DNA of 64,000 bases, from assembly GCF_000422305.1 (NCBI RefSeq), contig NZ_AULN01000012.1, positions 207,001 through 271,000 of the forward strand, given 5' to 3'. The DNA comes from Luteimonas mephitis DSM 12574. GTDB lineage: Bacteria; Pseudomonadota; Gammaproteobacteria; Xanthomonadales; Xanthomonadaceae. The notes under the pieces were generated by a model that was not told where the DNA came from, made no database searches, and worked only from the letters and a program-made list of their open reading frames with translations. A program made the position numbers and the translations under genes. Positions 43,780-52,884 of the stretch are shown here, one piece after another (the first letter of the stretch is position 1; each line of letters begins with the position of its first letter).

Positions 43780-45618
43780 CTAGAACATCAGGTTGACCAT
43801 CAGCACCACGATCGTGGTGTAGACCAGCGACAGCGGTCCGCCCACCCGCCACATGTCGCGCGCGGTGTAGCCGGCCGGGCCGGTGATCATCGAGATCGAC
43901 GGGTTGGACGCGGTCATGAAGTTGTTGGACGCCGACAGCGCCACGATCAGCGCGAACGCGGTCGGGTCGCCGCCCACGGCCAGTGCCAGGTTGATCGCCA
44001 GCGGCACCATCACGATGGTCGCGCCGACGTGGCTGATCACCAGCGAGAACAGCGTCGTCAGCAGCGCGAGCGCCAACTGGATCAGCCACCCCGGCAGGCC
44101 GTCGGGCAGGCGTTCGATGCTGTGGCCGGCCACCCACGCCGCAGCGCCGCTTGAATCCATCGCCCAGCCCAGCGGGATCAGGCAGGCCATCAGGAACACC
44201 GTCTTCCAGTTGATCGCGGCGTAGGCCTCGTCCATCTTCAGCACGCCGCTGACCAGCATCCCCGCCACGCCGGCCATCAGCGCGATCGAGGTCGGGATCT
44301 TCGACGACAGCGCGATCAGCATCGTGACCGCGAAGATCACCATCGCGATCTTGAACTTGTGCGGCCGCTGCTCGCCCTTCGGATAGTCGGTGACCACGAC
44401 GAAGTCGCGGTTGGCCGCGGTCTCCGCCAGGTCCTGCCAGATGCTGTGCAGCACCAGCATGTCGCCGGCGCGCAATGGCACGTTGCGCGCGTTCTCGCGC
44501 AATACCTCCTTGTCGCGGTTGATCGCCAGCAGGCTGATGCCGTAGGTCTTGCGCAGGTGCAGGTCGCCGGGGGTCTTGCCGATGAACTTCGACGTCGGCG
44601 GCACTACCGCCTCGGAGATGCCGGCGCGGCTCGGGTTGAACAGGTCGCCGAACTCGCGCAGCCGCGTGCTCATGCGCAGGAACTGGTTCTGGGCGAAATC
44701 CGCGACCTGCTGGCGCGGTCCCATCGCGCCGATCACGCTGCCCACCCAGATGCGGGCGTCGCCCGGTGGCGCCAGCCGCGATTCGTTGCCGGTCTTGAGC
44801 GCGAGCAGCAGCGGCGCGCCGTGCAGCGCTTCGGCTTCGCCCAGTGACATGCCGACCAGCGGGCTGTCGGCGCTGACGGTCAGCTCGAACACCTCGCCCT
44901 CAATCCCGTAGGACTTGGCGAAGTAGCTCTGCGTGCGCGCGGGGGTGACGCCCTTGTCGGTGTCGTCGCGCAGCTGCTTGTTGCCGAAGAAGTGGAAGTA
45001 CGCCAGCGCCGCCAGCAGCAGCACCAGGCCGATCGGTGCGGGCGCGAACATGTTCAGCGGTTCCAGCGTGCCCACGCCGGAGGGCAGGTTGGCGTTGGCC
45101 GCGACCAGCAGGTCGTTGAGCAGGATCAGCGGCGAGTTGCCGACCATGGTCAGGCCGCCGCCCATGATGATCGCCGCGGACACCGGCATCAGCAGCCGCG
45201 ACAGGCTCACGCCGGTGCGCGCCGACAGTCGCGAAACGATCGGCAGGTACAGCGCCGTCACCGACGTGTTCTGCATGATCGACGAGTTGAGTCCGGCGAT
45301 TGCCGACGACAGCAGCAGCAGTCGCTGCTCGATGCCGTTGGAGCGCCGCAGCAGCCAGCTGGCGAGGCGGTTGAGCGCGCCGGTGCGGTCCAGGCCCATG
45401 CCCAGGATCATCGTCGCGATCACGTTCATCACCGCGTCCGACGAGAAGCCGTTGAAGATGTCCTCGGGCGCCACCAGCCCGGTCAGGCCGAGCATCACCA
45501 GGACCACCAGCGCCACCACGTCGGCGCGCACGCGCTCGAACAGGAACAACACCATCGTCATCACGACCAGGCCCAGCACGAGCGCCATGTCGGTGGTGAG
45601 GGTGAGGGAGGTGTCCAT
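43780..45618 (-). CDS. SLC13/DASS-type sodium-dependent anion transporter with RCK_C domains
   Basis: A 612-residue inner-membrane carrier with about ten helices. The N-terminal half has LNSSIMQNTSVTALYLPI (hairpin with Asn/Thr sodium motif) and the second half has the matching ISHVGATIVMVPLAINLA and SASNNFMTASNP. Between helices 5 and 6 there are two TrkA-C/RCK_C domains (about residues 210-400; GEVFELTVSADSPLVG, then FIGKTPGDLHLRK). This layout is seen in bacterial sulfate or dicarboxylate/sodium transporters (SLC13, CysZ-unrelated SdcS-type with RCK). The anion is not readable. Confidence 0.85.
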   Translation of the reverse strand: MDTSLTLTTDMALVLGLVVMTMVLFLFERVRADVVALVVLVMLGLTGLVAPEDIFNGFSSDAVMNVIATMILGMGLDRTGALNRLASWLLRRSNGIEQRLLLLSSAIAGLNSSIMQNTSVTALYLPIVSRLSARTGVSLSRLLMPVSAAIIMGGGLTMVGNSPLILLNDLLVAANANLPSGVGTLEPLNMFAPAPIGLVLLLAALAYFHFFGNKQLRDDTDKGVTPARTQSYFAKSYGIEGEVFELTVSADSPLVGMSLGEAEALHGAPLLLALKTGNESRLAPPGDARIWVGSVIGAMGPRQQVADFAQNQFLRMSTRLREFGDLFNPSRAGISEAVVPPTSKFIGKTPGDLHLRKTYGISLLAINRDKEVLRENARNVPLRAGDMLVLHSIWQDLAETAANRDFVVVTDYPKGEQRPHKFKIAMVIFAVTMLIALSSKIPTSIALMAGVAGMLVSGVLKMDEAYAAINWKTVFLMACLIPLGWAMDSSGAAAWVAGHSIERLPDGLPGWLIQLALALLTTLFSLVISHVGATIVMVPLAINLALAVGGDPTAFALIVALSASNNFMTASNPSISMITGPAGYTARDMWRVGGPLSLVYTTIVVLMVNLMF

Positions 45619-45635
45619 TCAGGGGCGGGATCGCG

Positions 45636-45797
45636 GATTGGGGATCAGGGATGCGGGAACGCGCTGGATGACGGTTGGATCGCGGGTGCCTGGCGGGATT
45701 CGCTCCGCTACGGACACGCGACAAGAATGCATGCTTTTACGAATCTCCGTTGTCGACAGCCGAACGGCTGGTCATTCCGAATCCCCGATCCCCAATC
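45636..45797. repeat. Inverted GATTGGGGATC repeats around the end of trmB
   Basis: GATTGGGGATC at 45636-45646 and its exact complement GATCCCCAATC at 45787-45797 are part of longer runs of GGGATT/AATCCC words. The right copy lies inside the trmB reading frame and forms its last codons. Confidence 0.75.
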
Positions 45798-46533
45798 CCG
45801 AATCCCGGTCATACAGCAGATCCCACACGCCATGCCCCAGCCGCTGGCCCCGCGTCTCGAAGTGCGTCTGCGGCCGCCAGTCGGGACGTGGCACGTGGCC
45901 ACGCAGCCCGGCGCGGTTGCGCAGGCCGGGCGTCGCATCGAGGACGTCCCACATCTGTTCGGCGTAGTCCTGCCAGTCGGTGGCCAGGTGCAGCCGGCCG
46001 CCGGGCGCGAGCTTCTTCACCAGCAGCGCCGCGAACGCAGGCTGCAGCAGGCGGCGCTTGTTGTGGCGCTTCTTGTGCCACGGATCCGGGAAGTAGATGC
46101 GGATCTCGTCCAGCGCGCCGTCGGCGACCTCGTGCTCCAGCACTTCGACCGCATCGTGGTGGTAGAGGCGCACGTGGTCGCTGCCGTCCTCGTCCAGCGC
46201 GTTGAGCAGGCGGCCGACGCCGGGAGCATGGACTTCGATGCCGATATGGTCGCGCTCGCGGTCGCGCGCGGCGGCAAACCGCAGCGCTTCGCCGTTGCCG
46301 AAGCCGATCTCGAGCACGCGCCTGGCCGTGCGGCCGAACACGGCGTCGAAATCGCGCGGCGCGCCGGTGTAATCCAGCCCGAAACGCGGCCACAGCGCGT
46401 CGAACGCGCGCTGCTGCGCCGGCGTGAACCGGCCCTGCCGCAGCACGAAGCTGCGCACGCGGCGCCGGCCTTCCTCGACCGTGAACGGTTTTGGCGGGGT
46501 CTTGGCGCCACTGCTGGAGAACGGGTCGGTCAT
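45772..46533 (-). CDS. trmB: tRNA (guanine-N7-)-methyltransferase
   Basis: A 253-residue class I methyltransferase. [17 protein letters not shown] near residue 71 binds S-adenosylmethionine, and [19 protein letters not shown] is the TrmB signature. It makes m7G46 in tRNA. The last ten residues, SGLGIGDSE after RD, are encoded by a GGGATT-type repeat, so the natural end has been replaced or extended. A rightward operon does not follow; thiG is 91 bp upstream on the same strand. Confidence 0.95.
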   Translation of the reverse strand: MTDPFSSSGAKTPPKPFTVEEGRRRVRSFVLRQGRFTPAQQRAFDALWPRFGLDYTGAPRDFDAVFGRTARRVLEIGFGNGEALRFAAARDRERDHIGIEVHAPGVGRLLNALDEDGSDHVRLYHHDAVEVLEHEVADGALDEIRIYFPDPWHKKRHNKRRLLQPAFAALLVKKLAPGGRLHLATDWQDYAEQMWDVLDATPGLRNRAGLRGHVPRPDWRPQTHFETRGQRLGHGVWDLLYDRDSGLGIGDSE

Positions 46534-46624
46534 CGCGGCCCGGTCTCCGTGGCGGGAGCGGCGAGGGCCGCGCGGTCGGGCAGTGGCAGGCCCGTCGCGG
46601 CGGTGGCCGTTCCCGCCGCGGCCA

Positions 46625-47422
46625 TCAGTCGATCAGTCCGTCGACGGGACTTGATGCGCTGGCGTAGCGCTTGCGCGGGATGCGCCCGGCGCGGAACGCT
46701 GCGCGCCCGGCTTCGATCGCCAGCTTCATCGCGTGGGCCATCAGCACCGGGTCCCTGGCGCCGGCGATGGCGGTGTTCATCAGCACGCCGTCGCAGCCCA
46801 GTTCCATCGCGATCGCGGCGTCGGAGGCGGTGCCGACGCCGGCGTCGACAATGATCGGGACCTTGGCGTTTTCGACGATCTCGACCAGGTTCCATCGGTT
46901 CTGGATGCCAAGGCCCGAGCCGATCGGCGCGGCCAGCGGCATCACCGCCACGCAGCCGATTTCTTCCAGCCGCTTGCACAGGATCGGATCGTCGGAGGTG
47001 TAGACCATCACGTCGAAGCCGTCGGCGACCAGCTGCTCGGCGGCCTTGAGCGTCTGCACCACGTCCGGGAACAGCGTCCTCTGGTCGCCCAGCACCTCGA
47101 GCTTGACCAGGGCGTGGCCGTCGAGCAGCTCGCGCGCCAGGCGGCAGGTGCGCACCGCGTCCTCGGCGGTGTAGCAGCCGGCGGTATTGGGCAGGATGGT
47201 GTAGCGGTCGGGCGGCAGCACGTCGAGCAGGTTGGGCTCGCCCGGGTTCTGGCCGATGTTGCTGCGGCGGATGGCAACGGTGACGATCTCGGCGCCCGCC
47301 GCTTCGGTCGCGGCGCGGGTTTCGTCGAGGTCCTTGAACTTCCCGGTGCCGGTGAGCAGGCGCGAGCGGTAGGTCTTGCCGGCAACGACCAGTGCGTCGC
47401 CGTGGTGCGCTTGGGTATCCAT
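46625..47422 (-). CDS. thiG: Thiazole synthase
   Basis: A 265-residue TIM-barrel enzyme. The Schiff-base lysine is in [10 protein letters not shown] near residue 97; [20 protein letters not shown] helix, [28 protein letters not shown] near 185-210 binds phosphate. It builds the thiazole phosphate of thiamine from deoxyxylulose phosphate, dehydroglycine and ThiS thiocarboxylate. The start was taken at MDTQAHHG. The partner thiS is 243 bp upstream on the same strand. Confidence 0.96.
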   Translation of the reverse strand: MDTQAHHGDALVVAGKTYRSRLLTGTGKFKDLDETRAATEAAGAEIVTVAIRRSNIGQNPGEPNLLDVLPPDRYTILPNTAGCYTAEDAVRTCRLARELLDGHALVKLEVLGDQRTLFPDVVQTLKAAEQLVADGFDVMVYTSDDPILCKRLEEIGCVAVMPLAAPIGSGLGIQNRWNLVEIVENAKVPIIVDAGVGTASDAAIAMELGCDGVLMNTAIAGARDPVLMAHAMKLAIEAGRAAFRAGRIPRKRYASASSPVDGLID

Positions 47423-47664
47423 CGCCGAATTATCGCGCAAGTGCGCGGGCGAGTCAGGGATTCCGCCTGCCGGGAGTCAGCGTGGGGTGGGGGTAGGCGG
47501 GCGCGGCGGATGCCGGTGGAGCACGCGTTGCATCTCAAGGGCTGTCGGTGCCGTCCGTGGAGGGGCACCGGGACTCCGGATCGCTTGGCCCGGCCAGCCC
47601 GAACCCGTGCAGCACCCGGTGCGTTCGTCCAAGGCGCGAGGTGGTGCCTCGCAGGCGTGCCTGC

Positions 47665-47865
47665 TTACCCGCCTCCCAGCGCGTGGACGATCTCGACCTT
47701 GTCGCCGGCCTGCAGCAGGTGTTCGGCGTGGCGGCTGCGCGAGATGATCTCGCCGTTGATCTCGACCGCGACGCGGCGCTGGGCCAGGTGCTGGGCCTCG
47801 AGCAGGGCAGCCAGGGTGGTGTGTTCCGGGAGCGGCAGCGGTTCGCCGTTGAGCAGGATGTCCAT
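47665..47865 (-). CDS. thiS: Thiamine sulfur carrier protein
   Basis: A 66-residue ubiquitin-like protein: MDILLNGEPLPLPEHTTLAA opens it, and it ends GDKVEIVHALGGG. The terminal Gly-Gly(-Gly) is the thiocarboxylate site. In most genomes it abuts thiG; here 242 bp lie between with no other gene, only a GGTGCC/GGCACC hairpin near 47547-47569. Confidence 0.94.
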   Translation of the reverse strand: MDILLNGEPLPLPEHTTLAALLEAQHLAQRRVAVEINGEIISRSRHAEHLLQAGDKVEIVHALGGG

Positions 47866-48007
47866 GCGCGTATTGTGGCCGCTTGCCGCGACGCCTGCAT
47901 CGGCGATGCGGCGGCGCACCTTGAGCGCATCCGGTGTTCGTGGAAACATGCGCCACCATCCGCCTGCGTATGCCGCCGGCGGCCCCATTCCCAAGGAGAT
48001 TCCAGAC

Positions 48008-49867
48008 ATGGCGTTGCTGTCCCGTCCCATCCGCCACACCCTCGCCGCCGCGCTGGCGCTGGCCGCCGCCCCGGTCTTCGCGCAGGGCAGCAGCCCTTAC
48101 AGCAACACCGTGTTCTTCGGTGACAGCCTCACCGACAGCGGCTACTTCCGCCCCGTGCTGGTGCAGGTGGTGGGCCCCTCCGGCGCGCTGATCGGCAAGT
48201 TCACCACCAATCCGGGCCTGGTCTGGTCCGAATACCTGGCGCAGTACTACGGCACCGATGCCTCGCCAAACGGCAACGGCCAGAGCGGCGACAACTATGC
48301 CGCTGGCGGCGCGCGGGTGGGTATCGACACTGCCGGTGGCCTCGGCCCGATCCCGTCGCTGGCCACGCAGATGAACAAGTACCTCGCCGCAAACGGCGGC
48401 AAGGCCGATCCGAACGCGCTGTACACCGTGTGGGGCGGCGCCAACGACCTGTTCGCCGTTGCCGCCGATCCGTCGCAGGCGCAGGCGATCATCGGTGGCG
48501 CGGTCACCGCGCAGATCGGCATCGTCGGCACGCTGCAGGCGGCGGGCGCGCAGTACGTGCTGGTGCCGACCATTCCCGACATCGGACTCACGCCGTCCGC
48601 GCGTGCCGGTGGTGCCGCCGGCATGGGCCAGGGCACGGCGCTGGCGACGGCCTACAACAACGCACTGTTCGGCGGGCTGGCGAGCAGTGGCCTGAAGGTC
48701 ATCCCGGTCGACACCTTCCATTTCCTGCAGGAAGTCGTGGCCGATCCCTCGGCCTACGGCCTGGTCAACGTGACCGATGCAGGTTGCGGCATGCAGCCGG
48801 CCCCGGCGGGCGACTCGTCGCTGTTCTGCAACCCCGCCTCGTACGTGAATCCGAACGTGCAGGGCAGCTACCTGTTCGCCGACGGCGTGCATCCGAGCGC
48901 CGGCGCGCACCAGATCATCAGCCAGCTGGCGATCAACATGCTCGAGGCGCCGCGCCAGATCGCGGTGCTGCCGCGTTCGGCGGCGACCACCGGCCGCGCG
49001 CGCGCCGACATCGTCGGTTCGCACGTGTCCGGCGCCCCCGAGTCCGACGGCATGCGCTGGTGGACCAACCTGCGCGGCGATTTCCAGCGCTACGGCAGCG
49101 GCGACGAGTACGACGGCGCAATCCCGGCGCTGGCCGGCGGCGTCGACTGGACCCGCGGCAACCTCGTGTTCGGCGGCTTCGCCGGCTACGGACGCGGCCG
49201 CATCGACTTCGGCCGCAACACCGGCAGGTTCGACCAGTCCGAGGCCACCCTCGGCGGCTTCATCGGCTGGTACGGCGAGGGCGGCGCCTGGGTCAACGGC
49301 CAGCTGAGCTACTCGCAGCTGGATTTCGACGTGGACCGCAAGCTCCAGCTTGGCCAGGCCACCCGCGTGCACACCGGCTCGGCCGACGGTGACAACATCA
49401 CCGCCGCGATCAACGCCGGCTGGAATTTCGGCAGCGGCGCGCTGCAGCACGGCCCGGTGCTGAGCGTGGTATCGCAGCAGATCGACGTCGACGGCTACAA
49501 GGAAAGCCAGCCGGCGCTGTCCTCGTCGCTGGCCTACGCCGACCAGAGCTTCGATTCGCTGATCGGCAGCATCGGCTGGCAGGCCAGCTACGCGATCAAC
49601 GACCACCTCGTGCCGTACGCGAAGCTCACCTACGACCACGAGTTCGAGGAAGGCGACAGGCAGGTCTTCGCCAGCGCGCAGTCGCTGCCCGGTTCGCTGG
49701 AATACGCGGTGCCGGGGCTGTCGTACGACCGCAACTACACCTCCATCGTCATCGGTGCGCGCACCCGCCTGCTCGGCCTGGATGCCAACATCGGCGCCAT
49801 CGCCACCGTGCAGCAGGGCGGCGGCAACAACGCCACCGTCTTTGCGACGGTGGGCAGCAGCTTCTGA
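48008..49867 (+). CDS. Autotransporter GDSL esterase/lipase
   Basis: A 619-residue outer-membrane protein. Signal peptide ends PVFAQG. Passenger: block I FFGDSLTDSGYF has the nucleophile Ser near residue 39, GGANDL is block III, and DGVHPSAGAHQ has the catalytic Asp and His near 295. From about 345 to the end is an autotransporter beta-barrel, ending in the Phe of VGSSF. This is the EstA/EstP layout; such esterases act on lipids at the cell surface and influence rhamnolipid, motility or virulence in relatives. SD AAGGAG precedes the ATG. A terminator follows. Confidence 0.94.
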   Translation: MALLSRPIRHTLAAALALAAAPVFAQGSSPYSNTVFFGDSLTDSGYFRPVLVQVVGPSGALIGKFTTNPGLVWSEYLAQYYGTDASPNGNGQSGDNYAAGGARVGIDTAGGLGPIPSLATQMNKYLAANGGKADPNALYTVWGGANDLFAVAADPSQAQAIIGGAVTAQIGIVGTLQAAGAQYVLVPTIPDIGLTPSARAGGAAGMGQGTALATAYNNALFGGLASSGLKVIPVDTFHFLQEVVADPSAYGLVNVTDAGCGMQPAPAGDSSLFCNPASYVNPNVQGSYLFADGVHPSAGAHQIISQLAINMLEAPRQIAVLPRSAATTGRARADIVGSHVSGAPESDGMRWWTNLRGDFQRYGSGDEYDGAIPALAGGVDWTRGNLVFGGFAGYGRGRIDFGRNTGRFDQSEATLGGFIGWYGEGGAWVNGQLSYSQLDFDVDRKLQLGQATRVHTGSADGDNITAAINAGWNFGSGALQHGPVLSVVSQQIDVDGYKESQPALSSSLAYADQSFDSLIGSIGWQASYAINDHLVPYAKLTYDHEFEEGDRQVFASAQSLPGSLEYAVPGLSYDRNYTSIVIGARTRLLGLDANIGAIATVQQGGGNNATVFATVGSSF

Positions 49868-49890
49868 CGATTGCCGCGTTCTGGCGACAC

Positions 49891-49921
49891 ACGAAGGGCC
49901 CCTCGCGGGCCCTTCGTTTTT
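49891..49921 (+). terminator. Rho-independent terminator of the GDSL gene
   Basis: A perfect 11-bp stem ACGAAGGGCCC / GGGCCCTTCGT with five-base loop and a run of five T, 23 bp after the stop. Confidence 0.93.
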
Positions 49922-49986
49922 CCGGCCGTGCCTGCTGCCGGCCGGATTGCCACGGCGCGCGCCGCGGGCATAAACTGGTGGCTTGT

Positions 49987-50060
49987 GCGGGTGTAGCTCA
50001 ATGGTAGAGCTGTAGCTTCCCAAGCTACTGACGAGGGTTCGATTCCCTTCACCCGCTCCA
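49987..50060 (+). tRNA. tRNA-Gly (anticodon CCC)
   Basis: A complete cloverleaf: acceptor arm GCGGGTG with CACCCGC, D-arm AGCTCAATGGTAGAGCT, anticodon arm GTAGC with GCTAC around loop TTCCCAA (anticodon CCC at the three C), T-arm GAGGGTTCGATTCCCTT. CCA is encoded. It reads GGG codons. No integrase, second attachment site or phage gene is next to it. Confidence 0.97.
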
Positions 50061-50138
50061 GGTTCCGACGGCGGCGCGTCCCATGGGCGGGCCGCCGTTT
50101 TTGATGGCACGCCTTGCAGCGCGCGCGAAGGACGAACG

Positions 50139-50585
50139 ATGGTCGAGCTGGGCTGGCGCGAATGGGTGGGCTTGCCGGCGCTCGGCATCGCGCGCCTGAG
50201 GGCCAAGGTGGATACCGGCGTCCGCACCTCGGCGCTGCACGTGGACGCGCAGTGGCGGTTCAGCGAGGCCGGCGCGCCGTGGGTGGGCTTCCGCATCACC
50301 CCGATGCGTGGGAGCCACGCAGCGGTGGAAGCCCGCGCGCCGATCCTGGATGAGCGCGAGGTGGCCGACTCCGGCGGGCGGCGCACCCGGCGGGTCTTCC
50401 TCGCCACCCGGCTGTGGCTTGCCGGGATGGAACGCGACATCGAAATCAACCTGGCGGATCGCCGCAACATGCTGTTCCCGATGCTGCTCGGCCGCACCGC
50501 CATCGCGGGTGCGTTCACGGTCGACCCCGCACGATCCTCGCTCCACGGCAAACCGCCGCGACACCAGCCCGGGCCCACCGCATGA
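50139..50585 (+). CDS. RimK-associated ATP-dependent zinc protease-like protein
   Basis: A 148-residue protein of PF05618. The pepsin/retropepsin-like motif [13 protein letters not shown] near residue 22 holds the D-T-G triad, and [13 protein letters not shown] resembles the second half motif. In Pseudomonas the related RimB protein degrades or trims the poly-glutamate that RimK adds to ribosomal protein S6. Here it overlaps rimK by four bases, so the two are probably translated together. Confidence 0.87.
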   Translation: MVELGWREWVGLPALGIARLRAKVDTGVRTSALHVDAQWRFSEAGAPWVGFRITPMRGSHAAVEARAPILDEREVADSGGRRTRRVFLATRLWLAGMERDIEINLADRRNMLFPMLLGRTAIAGAFTVDPARSSLHGKPPRHQPGPTA

Positions 50586-51511
50586 AGCTCGCCATCCTTT
50601 CGCGCAACAGCAAGCTGTACTCGACGCGGCGCCTGGTCGAGGCCGCGCGCGAGCGCCGCCACAGCGTGCGCGTGCTCGATCCGCTGCGCTGCTACATGCG
50701 CATCAGCGTCGAAGGCTTCGACATGCGCTACAAGGGCCGGGCGATCGCCGGCTACAACGCGGTGATCCCGCGCATCGGCGCCTCGATCACGCGCTACGGA
50801 AACGCGGTGCTGCACCAGTTCGAGCTGATGGGCAGCTGCACCCCGAACCCGTCGGTCGCGATCATGCGCGCGCGCGACAAGCTGCGCTGCCACCAGCTGC
50901 TCGCAGCGCAGGGCATCGGCCTGCCGGTGACCGTGTTCGGCGACAACCCCGACGACACCGGCGACCTGCTGGCGATGCTCGGGCCGCCGCCGCACGTGAT
51001 CAAGCTCAACGAGGGCACCCAGGGCAGCGGGGTGATGCTGACCGAGAAGCCGTCGGCGTCGCGCAGCGTGATCGAGACCCTGCGCGGGCTCTATGCCACG
51101 TTCCTGGTGCAGGAGTTCATCGAGGAGGCCAAGGGCGCGGACTTGCGCTGCTTCGTGGTCGGCGACCGGGTGGTCGCGGCGATGCGCCGACAGGCGCCGC
51201 AGGGCGACTTCCGTTCCAACCTGCATCGCGGCGGCATCGGCAAGGCGGTGCGCGCGAGCGCGGCCGAACAGGCGGTGGCCGTGCGCGCCGCGCAGGTGCT
51301 GGGGCTGGGGGTCGCGGGGGTCGACCTGATCCGCTCCAACCGTGGCCCGCTGGTGCTGGAGGTCAACTCGTCGCCGGGACTTGAGGGGATCGAGCAGGCC
51401 ACCGGCGTGGATATCGCCGGCCTGATCATCGACCACGTCGCGTCCGGCGCCCCGGCGTTGCCGGCGCGGCGGGCGAAGTCGTTGATGCGCCCCGCCTTAA
51501 TGAAAAAATAA
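50582..51511 (+). CDS. rimK: Ribosomal protein S6 glutamate ligase
   Basis: A 309-residue ATP-grasp ligase. Start motif [21 protein letters not shown] is typical, followed by the ATP-grasp core: [18 protein letters not shown] (glycine-rich loop), [21 protein letters not shown], and the C-terminal [15 protein letters not shown], with metal-binding Glu and Asn. It adds Glu to the C-terminus of S6 and can make poly-glutamate. Overlap with the protease gene is ATGA. Confidence 0.95.
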   Translation: MKLAILSRNSKLYSTRRLVEAARERRHSVRVLDPLRCYMRISVEGFDMRYKGRAIAGYNAVIPRIGASITRYGNAVLHQFELMGSCTPNPSVAIMRARDKLRCHQLLAAQGIGLPVTVFGDNPDDTGDLLAMLGPPPHVIKLNEGTQGSGVMLTEKPSASRSVIETLRGLYATFLVQEFIEEAKGADLRCFVVGDRVVAAMRRQAPQGDFRSNLHRGGIGKAVRASAAEQAVAVRAAQVLGLGVAGVDLIRSNRGPLVLEVNSSPGLEGIEQATGVDIAGLIIDHVASGAPALPARRAKSLMRPALMKK

Positions 51512-51633
51512 CAAGGTTTTTAACGACCGACTAACCGTCCCGGTCGTAACGTTTCCCGGACCGGAGTTGCGCTCTCTCCAGACATTCCATCAGGTCAGTC
51601 GGCGGATTACGGTTATCGGGGCAGTACCCTTTC

Positions 51634-51669
51634 GGCCCAAGCGACCACCTCGCTTGGGCCTTTTGTTTT
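51634..51669 (+). terminator. Rho-independent terminator after rimK, or of a small RNA
   Basis: A ten-bp stem GGCCCAAGCG / CGCTTGGGCC with a seven-base loop and TTTTGTTTTG. It is 122 bp beyond the rimK stop, and the spacer between has its own AT-rich start. See findings. Confidence 0.88.
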
Positions 51670-51723
51670 GTGCCAGACTCCAATGCCATTCACCGGCCAC
51701 GGGCCACACAGAGGATGCGACAG

Positions 51724-52191
51724 ATGCACAGGGGGATATTGATTGCGGCGCTCATGCTGTTTGCGGGCAGTGCGATGGCGGCCGATACGGGCACGCGGGT
51801 AGACGTCGACAACGGTTTCACGGCGCAGCGCGACAACATACTGAAGGAGCTGGGCGACGGCGAAACCTACAGCGAGATCGACGCCGCGGACCGCGAGAAG
51901 GTGAAAGCGGCGCTGGCGCGGATCACCACGACGCTCGACCAGGCCGGTGGCGTGGACCAGCTCGGGGAGCCGCAGAAGGTCGCGGTGTTCAATGACCAGG
52001 AGCTGGTCAACAACATCCTGACCAAGGCCGGCGAGAACAGCCGCCTGGTCTGCAAGCGGGTGAAGAAGACCGGCTCGCACATGAGCAGCAACCAGTGCAT
52101 GACCGTTGCCGCGCGCAACCGCGCGCAGGAAGAGTCCCAGGAAATGCTCAGGCGTTCGCCGCCCCGCCAGATGCCAAAAGAAGGCTTTTAG
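51724..52191 (+). CDS. Small exported protein of unknown function
   Basis: A 155-residue protein with signal peptide (HRGILIAALMLFAGSAMA). The mature part is charged: helical ITTTLDQAGGV, then VFNDQELVNNILTKAGENSRLVCKRVKKTGSHMSSNQCMT with two Cys that could form one disulfide. I chose the ATG at 51724 because GAGG lies nine bases before it. It precedes the response regulator by nine bases and is probably cotranscribed, so it may be a signal or target of that system. No family recognised. Confidence 0.75.
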   Translation: MHRGILIAALMLFAGSAMAADTGTRVDVDNGFTAQRDNILKELGDGETYSEIDAADREKVKAALARITTTLDQAGGVDQLGEPQKVAVFNDQELVNNILTKAGENSRLVCKRVKKTGSHMSSNQCMTVAARNRAQEESQEMLRRSPPRQMPKEGF

Positions 52192-52200
52192 AACAAACCC

Positions 52201-52884
52201 ATGCGCATTCTCGTCATCGAAGACAACCAGGACATCGCCGCCAACCTCGGTGATTATCTCGAAGACCGCGGCCACACCGTGGACTTCGCCGCCGACGGCG
52301 TGACCGGCCTGCACCTGGCCGTGGTGCACGACTTCGATGCGATCGTGCTCGACCTCAACCTGCCGGGCATGGACGGCCTGGAGGTCTGCCGCAAGCTGCG
52401 CAACGACGCGCGCAAGCAGACGCCCGTGCTGATGCTCACGGCGCGCGACAGCCTCGACAACAAGCTGGCCGGCTTCGATTCCGGCGCCGACGACTACCTT
52501 GTCAAGCCGTTCGCGCTGCAGGAAGTCGAGGTGCGCCTCAACGCGCTGTCGCGGCGCGGCCGCGGCGTGCAGACGCGGGTGCTGGAAGTGGCCGACCTCG
52601 AGTACAACCTCGACACCCTGGAAGTGCGCCGAGGCGGCAAGCTGCTGCAGCTCAACCCCACCGCGCTGAAGATCCTGCAGGCGCTGATGGAGGCCTCGCC
52701 GGCGGTGGTCACGCGGCAGGAGCTGGAGACCCGGGTCTGGGGCGAGGAACTGCCGGATTCGGACTCGCTGCGCGTCCACATCCACGGCCTGCGCGCGGTG
52801 GTCGACAAGCCGTTCCCCGTGCTGCTGATCCAGACCCGTCACGGCATCGGATACCGCATCGCTGCGCCCGATGCGAGCGCGTAA
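52201..52884 (+). CDS. OmpR/PhoB-family response regulator
   Basis: A 227-residue regulator. Receiver: EDNQDIAANL acidic pair, phosphorylated Asp near residue 51 in DAIVLDLNLPGMDG, T in LMLTARD and K in YLVKPF. The C-terminal winged helix covers about 130-222, with VTRQELETRVWGE and HIHGLRAVVDKPF as DNA-binding elements. It overlaps the sensor kinase by 14 bases. Target genes are not known from sequence. Confidence 0.95.
   Translation: MRILVIEDNQDIAANLGDYLEDRGHTVDFAADGVTGLHLAVVHDFDAIVLDLNLPGMDGLEVCRKLRNDARKQTPVLMLTARDSLDNKLAGFDSGADDYLVKPFALQEVEVRLNALSRRGRGVQTRVLEVADLEYNLDTLEVRRGGKLLQLNPTALKILQALMEASPAVVTRQELETRVWGEELPDSDSLRVHIHGLRAVVDKPFPVLLIQTRHGIGYRIAAPDASA

Noticed and set aside
49987-50060. 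tRNA-Gly as an attachment site of an integrated element
   Set aside because: No integrase, no repeated tRNA 3' end and no change of gene type on either side.
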